NCBI GenBank assembly: GCA_016717335.1
Contig: JADKFS010000003.1
Span: 124,001-188,000, forward strand
DNA from: Candidatus Ribeiella danica
Lineage (GTDB): Bacteria; Chloroflexota; Chloroflexia; Chloroflexales; Roseiflexaceae
DNA: 64,000 nt
Reading direction: 5' to 3'
Shown here: piece by piece, positions 43,778-51,923 of the stretch
Layout: each line of letters opens with the position of its first letter
How positions within the stretch are numbered: the stretch's first letter is position 1
Notes under the pieces: generated by a model
Told to the model about the DNA's origin: nothing
The model's database searches: none
What the model saw: only the letters and a program-made list of their open reading frames with translations
Program-made: the position numbers and the translations under genes

Positions 43778-45817
43778 CTAGGCAAATCGCTCAAGCAAAG
43801 CCGGATCCAGATCGGGGAAAGCCGTGACCATAGCTTCAGCTACTTGTTGGCCGCTCGGCACGAAGGAGAGTGTATCTTCCCAGACCAGCGGGACAGCCTG
43901 ATATCCAAGATCGGCCCACAAGGTCTGGGCAAACGTCGGCATGATCGGCGACGCTAAGAGTGCGAGGGTTTTTGCGGCCAAGACCTCAAGCGCTACTGCC
44001 GTCCGACGTCTTGCGTGCTGTGTGCTGCTATCTCGCAAGTGTCGCTCGGCTCTATTAAAGCGCCTCGCCGTACGTACCAACTCGCATAGCAGTCGGGTAG
44101 CCCGCTGCGGAGAAAAAGCAACGTCCTGGTAGGCTGCCGCAATCTCATCAGTTGTCCACTTCAGATACTGATAAAAGCGGCGATGGTCGTCGGACCATCC
44201 GCCAGCTTCGGGAACCTTGCCGCCGAACTCTTCGCGCACTGTCTGGTGCATTTCATGCAACCAGCCCTGCCAACTCCCAACCAACTCACGCTCCACCACC
44301 GACTGGAAGTCGGCCAGCGTAAAATTGGTTTGCTGGGTCTCGGGACGATCGTATGAGAGATAGAAACGGACTATGTCTGCCGGCACCATATCAAGCAGCG
44401 GACGCCCCCAAATCGCGTGCATTCGGCTCGTCGAGAATTTCGCGCCGTCGAGGCGGTAGAATTCGTTGGTGGCAAAGCACGACGCCGGCTTGATCGATGG
44501 ATCATAGGCCATAAACAGCGCAGGAAAGAGCACAGCATGGAAGTAGCCATTATCGAAACCAAAGAACTGTACAGTTCGGGACGCATCGTTCCAGAAAAGC
44601 CGCCAATCATCGCCTAGTGGCGAGCCACCTAACGCCTCTTGGGTTGCCGCCAGGTAGCCCGGTGCCATCTCAAACCATACATACAGGCGTTGGTCGGCGA
44701 ATGCCGGAGCAGGCACCGGGATGCCCCAACTCGAGTAATGAGTCACGGCGATATCGGGCAGACCATCGGTCAGCATTTTATCGCAAAGGATGCGCATGTG
44801 GGCATTCATTGAGACGTGTTGGTAGTACTCCTCCAACTCCGTGCGGTACTGGCTGAGAGGAAAATAGAGTCGCCGAGTCGAGCGGCGCTCCGGAGTTCCA
44901 CCACAGTACCTGCAGCGCGGATCTACCAGATCAATGCAGTCATTGGGTCGCCCGCAGTCCTCGCAGGCGTTCCCTGCCGCGCCGGCATTGCAGTGCGGAC
45001 AGCGGCCGACCACATGCGCCTCAAACAAGTACATTGAACAGGTGGCGCAGTAGAGTTGGTCGACATCTTTTGCGACGAGCTTATCATTGGTATATAGCGT
45101 GGTAAAGAAGTGCTGCACAAATGGAATGTGATGTCGCGAAGCTCTCGGCCGGGCTACTAGATCCGGAATAATCGTCGCCGCCTCCAGCGTCTGCACCATC
45201 GCATCGCCAAACTGGTCGGCAACCTGCTGTGGCGTCAAGCTTACTTGTTGTCCTTTCAGCTCGACATAGCTTTGATGATCGTCTACGCCTGAGATGTAGC
45301 AAACGTCAACGCCGCGGAGCCGTAGATACCGAGTGTATATATCGGCTCCAAGGTAGGGACCAGATAGGTGCCCAAGGTGCAGATCGCCATTTGGCGTTGG
45401 TGGCGTCGCAGTCACCAGCACACGCTCAGGAAGCATCGCTCGCTCTCTGGCAGACTGCTGGATAATCTGCTCCTGTAGCAAAGGCATATCTTCCCAATAG
45501 ACCGACAGAAATCTGAGGATGTCGGTACTGGAAATATTCTGTAGCACATGAGTCGACAGCGGCGGCAGGTAGATCACGTCACCCGGCTCAACAGCGCTGC
45601 TTTCGTCATTGACGTTGATGACGCCATTTCCCTGCACGATAATGAAAATTTCACCCTCGTGGTGATTATGTGCCGCCGAAGACTTGCCTGGCTCGATCAG
45701 GCACCACATGGACCCGAACGGCGTTGTGGTTATATCCTTGTTTGGGTAGAGGTATTGGCAAAGAATTCCAAATGCGGGCACGAACTTTGTAGGATCGAGC
45801 TTTTGAATCGCGAGCAT
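43778..45817 (-). CDS. Cupin / methionyl-tRNA synthetase-like fusion, probable hydrazine synthetase (Spb40 type)
   Basis: 679 aa. Residues 1-115 are a cupin (HNHHEGEIFIIVQGNG, PGDVIYLPPLSTHVLQN) with the His/His/Glu...His set expected to bind a metal. From about 130 it is class I aminoacyl-tRNA synthetase-like in the MetRS branch: GDLHLGH (HIGH motif), two zinc-knuckle Cys clusters (CATC, CPHC, CEDC, CRYC) and KFSTS in place of KMSKS, then a helical C-terminus. A cupin is not part of any housekeeping MetRS. The fusion is the hallmark of enzymes such as Spb40, which activate an amino acid with ATP, join it to the hydroxylamine of N6-hydroxylysine and rearrange the ester to an N-N bond. The neighbouring N-hydroxylase and saccharopine-dehydrogenase-like genes supply the rest of that pathway. 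Which amino acid is used (Gly in s56-p1) is not visible. Confidence 0.9.
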   Translation of the reverse strand: MLAIQKLDPTKFVPAFGILCQYLYPNKDITTTPFGSMWCLIEPGKSSAAHNHHEGEIFIIVQGNGVINVNDESSAVEPGDVIYLPPLSTHVLQNISSTDILRFLSVYWEDMPLLQEQIIQQSARERAMLPERVLVTATPPTPNGDLHLGHLSGPYLGADIYTRYLRLRGVDVCYISGVDDHQSYVELKGQQVSLTPQQVADQFGDAMVQTLEAATIIPDLVARPRASRHHIPFVQHFFTTLYTNDKLVAKDVDQLYCATCSMYLFEAHVVGRCPHCNAGAAGNACEDCGRPNDCIDLVDPRCRYCGGTPERRSTRRLYFPLSQYRTELEEYYQHVSMNAHMRILCDKMLTDGLPDIAVTHYSSWGIPVPAPAFADQRLYVWFEMAPGYLAATQEALGGSPLGDDWRLFWNDASRTVQFFGFDNGYFHAVLFPALFMAYDPSIKPASCFATNEFYRLDGAKFSTSRMHAIWGRPLLDMVPADIVRFYLSYDRPETQQTNFTLADFQSVVERELVGSWQGWLHEMHQTVREEFGGKVPEAGGWSDDHRRFYQYLKWTTDEIAAAYQDVAFSPQRATRLLCELVRTARRFNRAERHLRDSSTQHARRRTAVALEVLAAKTLALLASPIMPTFAQTLWADLGYQAVPLVWEDTLSFVPSGQQVAEAMVTAFPDLDPALLERFA

Positions 45818-45856
45818 ACAAGCCCCCCCTATATTATCGCTAATCTATTTTGCAAT

Positions 45857-45900
45857 CTTGGGGAGGTGGAGAAAGCCTTCGACCTCCACACCTCCCCAAG
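45857..45900 (-). terminator. Hairpin downstream of the saccharopine-dehydrogenase-like gene
   Basis: CTTGGGGAGGTGGAG and CTCCACACCTCCCCAAG form a strong stem around a 12-base loop in the 159-base gap between the two minus-strand genes. Read on the minus strand it is followed by ATTGCAAAATAG, not a clean T run. It could separate the cupin-MetRS gene from the genes upstream or adjust its level. Confidence 0.5.
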
Positions 45901-45976
45901 CTAAGTATCTGAGGGCTGGCTTCGCCTATCCTCCAAGCCCCCACCCGAAAACGATGAAGTTCGCAAGAACCACATT

Positions 45977-47149
45977 TTACACGACAAGATGATCTTGTGC
46001 CTGTCTCAGTACCAGCCCATATTCGGCCAAATCGTTCCGCAATCGTTCGAACTGGGGGCCGGTAACGTATTGCTCGGGCGAAAGCACTCCGTATCCGCGA
46101 ATCTCTCCACGCCCAATCATACGTGCCACACTGATTGCTGTAAGGCTGGTCGTGCGAGACATCGCGGTAAAGCCAAGGAGCGTATCGTAGCCAGCAACCA
46201 TGTCGGTAACGATTCGTTGCTGGGCAACGCCACGAGCGCCTCGCGCCTCGACGCGGAGCAGCACCAAGTCGCGCTCGCCTTCGCGCAGTTTGACTCGTGG
46301 CCCAATGACGGCATCAAGCATACGCTTGGGGACAACCATAACCCCATCGACAGATACCGGATCCGTACTGATCAAACCCATCTCCCGGAGGATAGCGATT
46401 TTATCAGCAAAGCCTGGCCATCGAATAGTCTTCTGCGCGCATACCCGTAGCTGCTGGAATGCCGGCAAGTCCATTAACCAGGGCAACATTCCATCGAACC
46501 ATGCTTCACACACACCCACACCATCGAATGTGATGGTCTCCACTCCGGAGAAGCGCGGCACTGAAACCAGGAGGCCATCTTGAACTGCGTAGACCGGACG
46601 ATCCTGGATGGGCAGCTCGCCGCCCCCAAATACGATCTTATAGCCGAGCGGTGGCTCGGGTTGTTCGGGAATGCCGCCGCACCATATGTACAGCTCGTCG
46701 ACTCGATCCAACTGTTGAGCCATATGATGAGCGACTATCTCGGTAAGGCCCGGCTCAAGGCCACAGCCGATCATCACTTGGCCCTGAGCCTCGGCAACCT
46801 CAACGCATAGTTCTGGCATAAGATCGTAGGGAGGCCGGGCAATACCGACAATCGGACGCTGCGCCGTTATCGCCGCCCAAATGGCCTCTTGATGCTCTGG
46901 CCAGGGTAGGGTAGAAACCACCACATCGGCCTGAGCGCATCGCTCGACCGTAGCAGAACGATCCCTGACATCGAGAAGCGCGGTCGTCACCTTCTCGCCG
47001 TGGGGCAGCTGTACAAAGCGTCGCATGCATGCGTCGAGGGCGTCCGATCGCACATCCGCTACTACCACCTGGGATACATCGGCGGCGTTAATCGCACCCA
47101 GCACTGCTGCGGGCCCCATCATCCCACTTCCAATAACGAGAAGCTTCAT
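45977..47149 (-). CDS. Saccharopine dehydrogenase-like oxidoreductase
   Basis: 390 aa. The N-terminal Rossmann motif is VIGSGMMGPAAVLGA. The segments VVSTLPWPEHQEAIW, GCGLEPGLTEIVAHHMA and the C-terminal YDTLLGFTAMSRTTSLTAISVARM are typical of the saccharopine dehydrogenase/reductase family. Saccharopine is an N6-substituted lysine that these enzymes cleave oxidatively at the C-N bond. The product expected from the neighbouring N-hydroxylase and cupin-MetRS is an N6-amino-linked lysine analogue of saccharopine. Cleavage would release a hydrazino acid and 2-aminoadipate semialdehyde. That role is inferred from chemistry and context; a flavin oxidase does this job in the s56-p1 pathway as I recall. 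Confidence 0.88.
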   Translation of the reverse strand: MKLLVIGSGMMGPAAVLGAINAADVSQVVVADVRSDALDACMRRFVQLPHGEKVTTALLDVRDRSATVERCAQADVVVSTLPWPEHQEAIWAAITAQRPIVGIARPPYDLMPELCVEVAEAQGQVMIGCGLEPGLTEIVAHHMAQQLDRVDELYIWCGGIPEQPEPPLGYKIVFGGGELPIQDRPVYAVQDGLLVSVPRFSGVETITFDGVGVCEAWFDGMLPWLMDLPAFQQLRVCAQKTIRWPGFADKIAILREMGLISTDPVSVDGVMVVPKRMLDAVIGPRVKLREGERDLVLLRVEARGARGVAQQRIVTDMVAGYDTLLGFTAMSRTTSLTAISVARMIGRGEIRGYGVLSPEQYVTGPQFERLRNDLAEYGLVLRQAQDHLVV

Positions 47150-47204
47150 CGTATCTGCGCTTCACTTCCAAAACCGTAATCACACAGACAGGGACAACGG
47201 CAGC

Positions 47205-48497
47205 TCAACATCTTTCCCCAGCGGCATAGTCGCTCATCCAGCCGAATACTGAAGAAGATTCATCAATATCGTAGATCGTATCGCCAAGTATACTGTTAAT
47301 GATCGTCGCGCTACGCCAGGCCATCAGGCTCAAGTTTGGATCCGCGACGCCGCGAACTTGTCTTGCTGCATTCTGAAGATATATTCGCAGCGATGGGGGA
47401 CCATCCCACTCTAATGAGAAGTCTTCCCGTATGGCTAGGCTACCATTGTTCCGATGAATGCGGCTTGCGATTGGATCCAGGCACGCCGGAAGAGTATACT
47501 CAAAACCGGTACAGAACACAATGCAATCCACCTCAAATGAAAGGTTTTTATGATGTAGGTAGTCACAAGTGCTAACCAAGTATCCTGTCGATGTCTGGGT
47601 AATGGTAGCCAATTCATTATGTGGATACAAGTCATACATCTGCCTTTTTCCTTCAATATAGTCCAGCTCATAGAGCCGACGATAAATTTTTTCGAGAATA
47701 TCTTCAGATATGCCGTCGCTAGCTAGTTTTTGCTCTTCAATCAGTTGCTGCTTGACGCCATGCGGGAATTGAAAGAAGTAATTGCTGTATTCTGGAGTGA
47801 ACAGCTCGTTAGTAAAGGGCGAGTCGTCAAGCGGCAAAAAGCTAGAACGCCGCGTAATCCAAATGAGTTTCTCTGGAAGCACATCGACGTCTCTGAGCAT
47901 GTATAGCAGCACTTCTGCACTAGTCTGACCGCCACCGACAATCAAGACGCGCTTTCCACGCGCATCAAAATCTCGGCATAAATACTCGTGGGCGTGAAAG
48001 ACAGCCGGTCCAAGATGTGGTTGGGCGCAATCTGGTATTTTAGGCGAAAGCCCAGTCCCTAGTACGACAGTACTGGAGCTTATCCGCTCCTTTTGAGTAT
48101 CTATTACCAGCGTATCATCTTTCAGCGTTATTGCTTCTACCTTGCAACCGAAAGAGAGGCCAGGTATTACGGTACAGGCCCATTGAAAATACTGATCAAA
48201 CTCTTGACGTGGTATCTTCGGAAAGCGCGCGTTGATAAATCGATAAAGCCGCTTCTTATTGGCAAGATATGCGAGGAAGGAGTATGGGCTAGTCGGATCG
48301 ACAAGCGTTACAAGATCTTTCAGGAAAGATACTTGAATGGTCGATTCGGGGAAAAGCAATCCTGGATACCACCGAAATCGATCTTTATAATCAAAAAAAC
48401 GAGCACAAATCTTTGTCGGCGCTAATAAAGCTGCCAAACTGAGATTAAACGGGCCAATACCCACGCCTGCGACGTCGACATGCTGTGGATCTTCCAT
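47205..48497 (-). CDS. L-lysine/L-ornithine N-monooxygenase (SidA/IucD family)
   Basis: 430 aa. FAD motif GVGIGPFNLSLAALL at residues 11-25, NADPH motif VLIVGGGQTSAEVLLYML near 185 and the C-terminal FCTGFEYTLP motif place it among the flavin N-hydroxylating monooxygenases, which convert the side-chain amine of Lys or Orn to a hydroxylamine. In the company of a cupin-MetRS fusion, lysine N6-hydroxylation (Spb38-like) is the expected reaction. A siderophore role is the usual alternative, but no hydroxamate acyltransferase or siderophore transporter is in the window. The gene is more AT-rich than the PKS/NRPS block. Confidence 0.92.
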   Translation of the reverse strand: MEDPQHVDVAGVGIGPFNLSLAALLAPTKICARFFDYKDRFRWYPGLLFPESTIQVSFLKDLVTLVDPTSPYSFLAYLANKKRLYRFINARFPKIPRQEFDQYFQWACTVIPGLSFGCKVEAITLKDDTLVIDTQKERISSSTVVLGTGLSPKIPDCAQPHLGPAVFHAHEYLCRDFDARGKRVLIVGGGQTSAEVLLYMLRDVDVLPEKLIWITRRSSFLPLDDSPFTNELFTPEYSNYFFQFPHGVKQQLIEEQKLASDGISEDILEKIYRRLYELDYIEGKRQMYDLYPHNELATITQTSTGYLVSTCDYLHHKNLSFEVDCIVFCTGFEYTLPACLDPIASRIHRNNGSLAIREDFSLEWDGPPSLRIYLQNAARQVRGVADPNLSLMAWRSATIINSILGDTIYDIDESSSVFGWMSDYAAGERC

Positions 48498-48673
48498 TAT
48501 TTAACTTTTGCTCCTCTTCTAGTAGTATCGCTGGATACTTAAATTCCTCCGCGGTCTGGCTTAGCGTTATTGTGAATGACGAGAGGTAATACACAACGAG
48601 AAGAGTTAAATGATTAAAATGTGCGGATGGCACCGATGAAAGAAGTCTTCGGCATTACCATTTCGCGCATCGG

Positions 48674-48892
48674 CTAATTTTGCATGTTTTCCATCTTCTT
48701 TCTCAAGCTTAATGGTCGCATATCGGTCCAAACTTCCTTGATATATGCTAAGCATTCCTCCTTTGTCCCAATCTTGCCCACATCGTTCCAACCAGGCGCA
48801 TTCTCGCGATCAGCGGGCCAGATCGAATATTGTTCTTCGTCGTTAATGACAACTTTGTACGTGATGTTGGCTTCTTGTTCGTCGTAACTCAT
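48674..48892 (-). CDS. MbtH-like protein (NRPS adenylation chaperone)
   Basis: 72 aa with the family signature: NDEEQYSIWP, APGWNDVG, then ECLAYIKEVWTDMRPLSLR. MbtH proteins bind A domains and are often needed for their folding or activity. The only one in the window, it likely serves several A domains of the plus-strand assembly line although encoded on the opposite strand. It lies 23 bases downstream of the PLP-enzyme gene and 176 bases before the N-hydroxylase. Confidence 0.95.
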   Translation of the reverse strand: MSYDEQEANITYKVVINDEEQYSIWPADRENAPGWNDVGKIGTKEECLAYIKEVWTDMRPLSLRKKMENMQN

Positions 48893-48915
48893 GGATTGTC
48901 CTTTCTTCGCTTTGG

Positions 48916-50208
48916 TTATGCTGCCAACAGTGCGTCCAGCTGCCTTTTAAGCTCCACTGGATCGTGAGTAGAAGGATCGATTGTTATATCTGGTGCGATA
49001 ATCTCATTTGATGTGTCTTGGCCACGCCCTGTTGCAAGCAACAACACTCGACTATTTCCGCCTATTTTCCCCTCCTCGATCAATCGAACGATGCCAGCGT
49101 AGCCGATAAGTAATGATTTTTCCAACTCGAAACGCATAGTTATCTTCCGCCTTTCAAGAGCATCGATCAATGGTTGCGCCTCACGCATAACATATCTCGG
49201 GTTTACGTCGGTAATAATGCCATTTGACTCTTTTAAACACTGATATAGACTTGGATAATTATTAATCGGGTTGGTAGAGTTTAATGTCGGCTCAAACAGA
49301 TTGGATGGAAAACTTTTGGGTAAATCGTCTCTTGTCATCGCTGATCGGCCAGAAATATAAGATTTATACATTGCATTTGTTTCCTCTGATTGAACACAAA
49401 CTATGCAAGGCACATCTTCTTCGCGTTCAATGCCAAACTTTACAAGATTCTTGTGTCCACGTAAAAAGCCAATTGGTCCCATACCGCTGGCAATAGTCTG
49501 AACAAAGAAATCGCACTGTGGCATTTGTTGAAATTGCTCATATGCGATTGTCGCGTAGCTTTCCGTGCGATCTTGCATTGGTGCAATGCTGTTCAGGTTA
49601 TTTGCCTTTGCGAAAGCCTTTGCATAGGGTCCAATATTTGGATAGTCTGCTTCCACAAGGATGACAAAGTTGTTTCTGTTCTTCTGTATAAATCGAGTAT
49701 TTTTGTATTGGCACTCAACAGGCATAAAAAAATACGTCGTAAGGTTAAGATTCGCAGCGAAATGCGTATAAGATCTTCCGGTATTTGCGGTTGAATAAAA
49801 AACCAGATTGTCAAGTCCTTCTTCTCTGCATTTGCTAATAATAACGGAAGATTCTCTGTCTTTGAAAGTCCCTGTAGGATTTTTGTGGCTATCTAATTTT
49901 AGATACAGCCTTACACCACGTAAGCGATCACTCATCTCTGCTAGTTCGATTATTCTGCTATTACCAACTCCTAGTGATATAATGTTCGATCGATCCCTCA
50001 GGGGGATTAAGTCAGCGAAGCGCCAAAGGTCATCTCGTTCGAGATGAGAGCCATCGTATTGTCCGTCAAAGACATATTCGAGGGCCTCTCCACAGGATGG
50101 ACAAGCATTTTTCATGCGTTTCGCATCGAAAGATGCTCCACAACCCAAGCAGCGTAGAGATACGGAAATGTTTCCTCCGCTCGACGATGATTGGCTTATG
50201 TTCGTCAT
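48916..50208 (-). CDS. Threonine synthase-like PLP enzyme with N-terminal zinc ribbon
   Basis: 430 aa. Residues 19-45 hold a CxxC...CxxC zinc ribbon (CLGCG, CPSCG). A fold-type II PLP domain follows with the cofactor Lys in NPTGTFKDRE (about residue 117), STANTGRSYTHFA and a glycine-rich phosphate loop (SGMGPIGF). Threonine synthases replace the phosphate of O-phosphohomoserine. Relatives in secondary metabolism carry out beta or gamma replacement or elimination on other amino acids. Here it is probably the first gene of the minus-strand operon feeding the NRPS with an unusual amino acid. The reaction is not identifiable. It is strikingly AT-rich and may have a different origin from the NRPS block. 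Confidence 0.85.
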   Translation of the reverse strand: MTNISQSSSSGGNISVSLRCLGCGASFDAKRMKNACPSCGEALEYVFDGQYDGSHLERDDLWRFADLIPLRDRSNIISLGVGNSRIIELAEMSDRLRGVRLYLKLDSHKNPTGTFKDRESSVIISKCREEGLDNLVFYSTANTGRSYTHFAANLNLTTYFFMPVECQYKNTRFIQKNRNNFVILVEADYPNIGPYAKAFAKANNLNSIAPMQDRTESYATIAYEQFQQMPQCDFFVQTIASGMGPIGFLRGHKNLVKFGIEREEDVPCIVCVQSEETNAMYKSYISGRSAMTRDDLPKSFPSNLFEPTLNSTNPINNYPSLYQCLKESNGIITDVNPRYVMREAQPLIDALERRKITMRFELEKSLLIGYAGIVRLIEEGKIGGNSRVLLLATGRGQDTSNEIIAPDITIDPSTHDPVELKRQLDALLAA

Positions 50209-50619
50209 AACCCAATAGTCCTTTCTATAAAGAGATTCATTGCAAAGCTATAGGGCGAGGATAAGGCCTGTTTGTCTCTCCTCTCTACCAGCCGACCGCG
50301 TAATCACGGCGGACCCGCGAGAATCATAAACCAGCTGACTGTGCCTACTGGGTGAGAGACACTAACCAACCGTTCGTGTGTGCTACCATTAGTAGTAGAT
50401 GCTCGGCCATTGTATCAGATATGCTCTACTTGTCAACACGGCGAGCAGCTAACATTCCAACGCGGAGTCCAAGAAGTGCTGCCATAAGTTGACCATAATA
50501 GAGTGCATGGTATCCTATCCTCAACTGTAGTTTTGCAAAGTTGAACCACACGCGTTCCTGTAGTACGATAGTCGGCGCAATCGGAGTCACCAGCAGCAGG
50601 AGCGGGTATACCAGCGATT
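50209..50619. other. 411-base intergenic region, divergent promoter area and mobile-element end
   Basis: Lies upstream of the minus-strand operon. A ribosome site (AAAGGA on the minus strand) precedes the PLP-enzyme start. The right part (about 50460-50619) looks like the end of an insertion element leading into the transposase remnant. I see no convincing sigma70 promoter and no ORF. Confidence 0.4.
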
Positions 50620-50830
50620 GTGGAATTCCCGACGGTCGTGCAAGACCTCCTCACCCAGTACGCTGACCTGTTTGCCAACGAGCCCGAACGTCGGCACTTC
50701 GCGGAGTATCTGATCGGCCTGTTCATCGCCGAACGCAAAACCGTCAGCGCCATCAATCGTGCGTTTGCCGTCACAACTGACCAATCCTGCCGAACCGCTG
50801 GATTATCGAGGTCGATTGGGATGACACCGC
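50620..50830 (+). pseudogene. Truncated, frameshifted transposase remnant
   Basis: The N-terminal piece of an IS transposase: LLTQYADLFANEPERRHFAEYL and ERKTVSAINRAFAVTTDQSC are typical of the start of IS4/IS701-type DDE transposases. The continuation NRWIIEVDWDD is in another frame from about 50793, and the DDE core is absent. A decayed fragment at the edge of the biosynthetic region. Confidence 0.65.
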
Positions 50831-50866
50831 CCGCTGCAGCTCAAACCGCCGGTTCGGCGATCGGGT

Positions 50867-51343
50867 TTGCGATGCCGATTTTGTTCAGCGTCAGCGATCG
50901 AGGCCCAAGTGCTTGACATCCTGCGCTCGTTAGCTATTCCGCCGGCCATCCGTGATGCGGTGATCGCTGTATCCCAGCGCCGGCTGGCGACGCCAACCAT
51001 GCCAGTCGGGCAAGACCGCGCGAAGCTGGAGCAACAGCTCAGTCGGATGAAGCATCTGTATGAGCTCGGTGACTACAGCGAGTCTGAGTATCTTCAGCGC
51101 CGGGTGGAGATCCAACGGCAGATCGGCCAACTGACGCCGGCACCTAGTCGGGTGCTCGATCTCGACCGCGCGGCAAAGGTGTTGGACAATATGGGTGCGC
51201 TTCTCGACGCTGTTGAACCCGATCAGCGGCGCGCGTTGGTGCAGCAGGTGATGAACAGGATCTGGATAACAAAAGGCGCCGTGACGGCAGTCCGCCCGGC
51301 GCCCTCGTACATGTCGCTGATAGAAGCCACCAGGCACATGTAA
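50867..51343 (+). pseudogene. C-terminal fragment of a large serine recombinase
   Basis: 158 codons resembling the end of large serine recombinases: a Cys-containing stretch, IEAQVLDILRSLAIPP, then a coiled-coil segment (LEQQLSRMKHLYELGDYSES) and VEPDQRRALVQQVMNRIW. The catalytic resolvase domain is missing. It abuts the transposase remnant and lies four bases from a tRNA-Arg gene, so it is probably a leftover of an integrated element. Confidence 0.65.
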
Positions 51344-51346
51344 GTA

Positions 51347-51423
<77 letters not shown>

Positions 51424-51483
51424 GCGATGTGGCTGGATTCTAGCACCCCTGCGGCCATGTGTCAAGGCGCGCCCGGAACGACA

Positions 51484-51515
51484 AGGCCCGTCGATCGTTC
51501 GCGATCGACGGGCCT
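51484..51515 (-). terminator. Perfect 14-bp stem-loop between tRNA-Pro and tRNA-Arg
   Basis: AGGCCCGTCGATCG and CGATCGACGGGCCT pair perfectly around a four-base loop. It lies 8 bases after the 3' end of tRNA-Pro on the minus strand and probably terminates the Leu-Pro transcript or acts as a processing signal. A T run is lacking. Confidence 0.6.
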
Positions 51516-51523
51516 CGGGTGGT

Positions 51524-51600
51524 TGGTCGGGGCGAGTGGATTCGAACCACCGACCTCAGCGACCCGAACGCTGCGCTCTACCAGGCTGAGCCACGCCCCG
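51524..51600 (-). tRNA. tRNA-Pro (anticodon CGG)
   Basis: Minus strand: acceptor CGGGGCG/CGCCCCG, D-arm GCTC...GAGC, anticodon stem CAGCG/CGCTG with loop TTCGGGT, T-arm GGTTCGAATCC, discriminator A, encoded CCA. Confidence 0.95.
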
Positions 51601-51627
51601 ACAAGAACTGTGCTACCGTGTGACGGC

Positions 51628-51713
51628 TGGTGCCGAAGGTGGGAGTCGAACCCACATGAGGTCGCCCTCAACGGTTTTTGAGACCGCCGCGTCTGCCATT
51701 CCGCCACTTCGGC
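51628..51713 (-). tRNA. tRNA-Leu (anticodon CAA)
   Basis: Minus strand: acceptor GCCGAAG/CTTCGGC, anticodon stem GCGGT/ACCGT with loop CTCAAAA, a class II long variable arm, T-arm GGGTTCGACTCCC, discriminator A, encoded CCA. First of the three tRNA genes in transcription order. Confidence 0.95.
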
Positions 51714-51923
51714 GTTGCGTTCGCTATTATAGCCGACAGCGCTGGGAAAGTCAAACGCGCTGTGACGGCTGCGCTTGACAACCCCCTGTCAGGCGTTTAT
51801 GATAGGCTCCGATCTGCGCGCTGGGTCAGGCCCGGCGCTGGGCTCGCACATCCATTATATGGCAGCAGTGGTCAAGGCGACCGGGCTCGGTAGCTGCCGC
51901 TTCGCGAGGAGAAGAGATACTCG

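Noticed and set aside
43778..45450. Housekeeping methionyl-tRNA synthetase
   Set aside because: The cupin fusion, altered KFSTS motif and the neighbouring N-hydroxylase argue for an N-N forming enzyme. A genome-wide search for a second metG would settle it.
47205..48497. Siderophore N-hydroxylase
   Set aside because: No hydroxamate acyltransferase, siderophore exporter or ferric receptor is present in the window, and the cupin-MetRS neighbour gives a better explanation.
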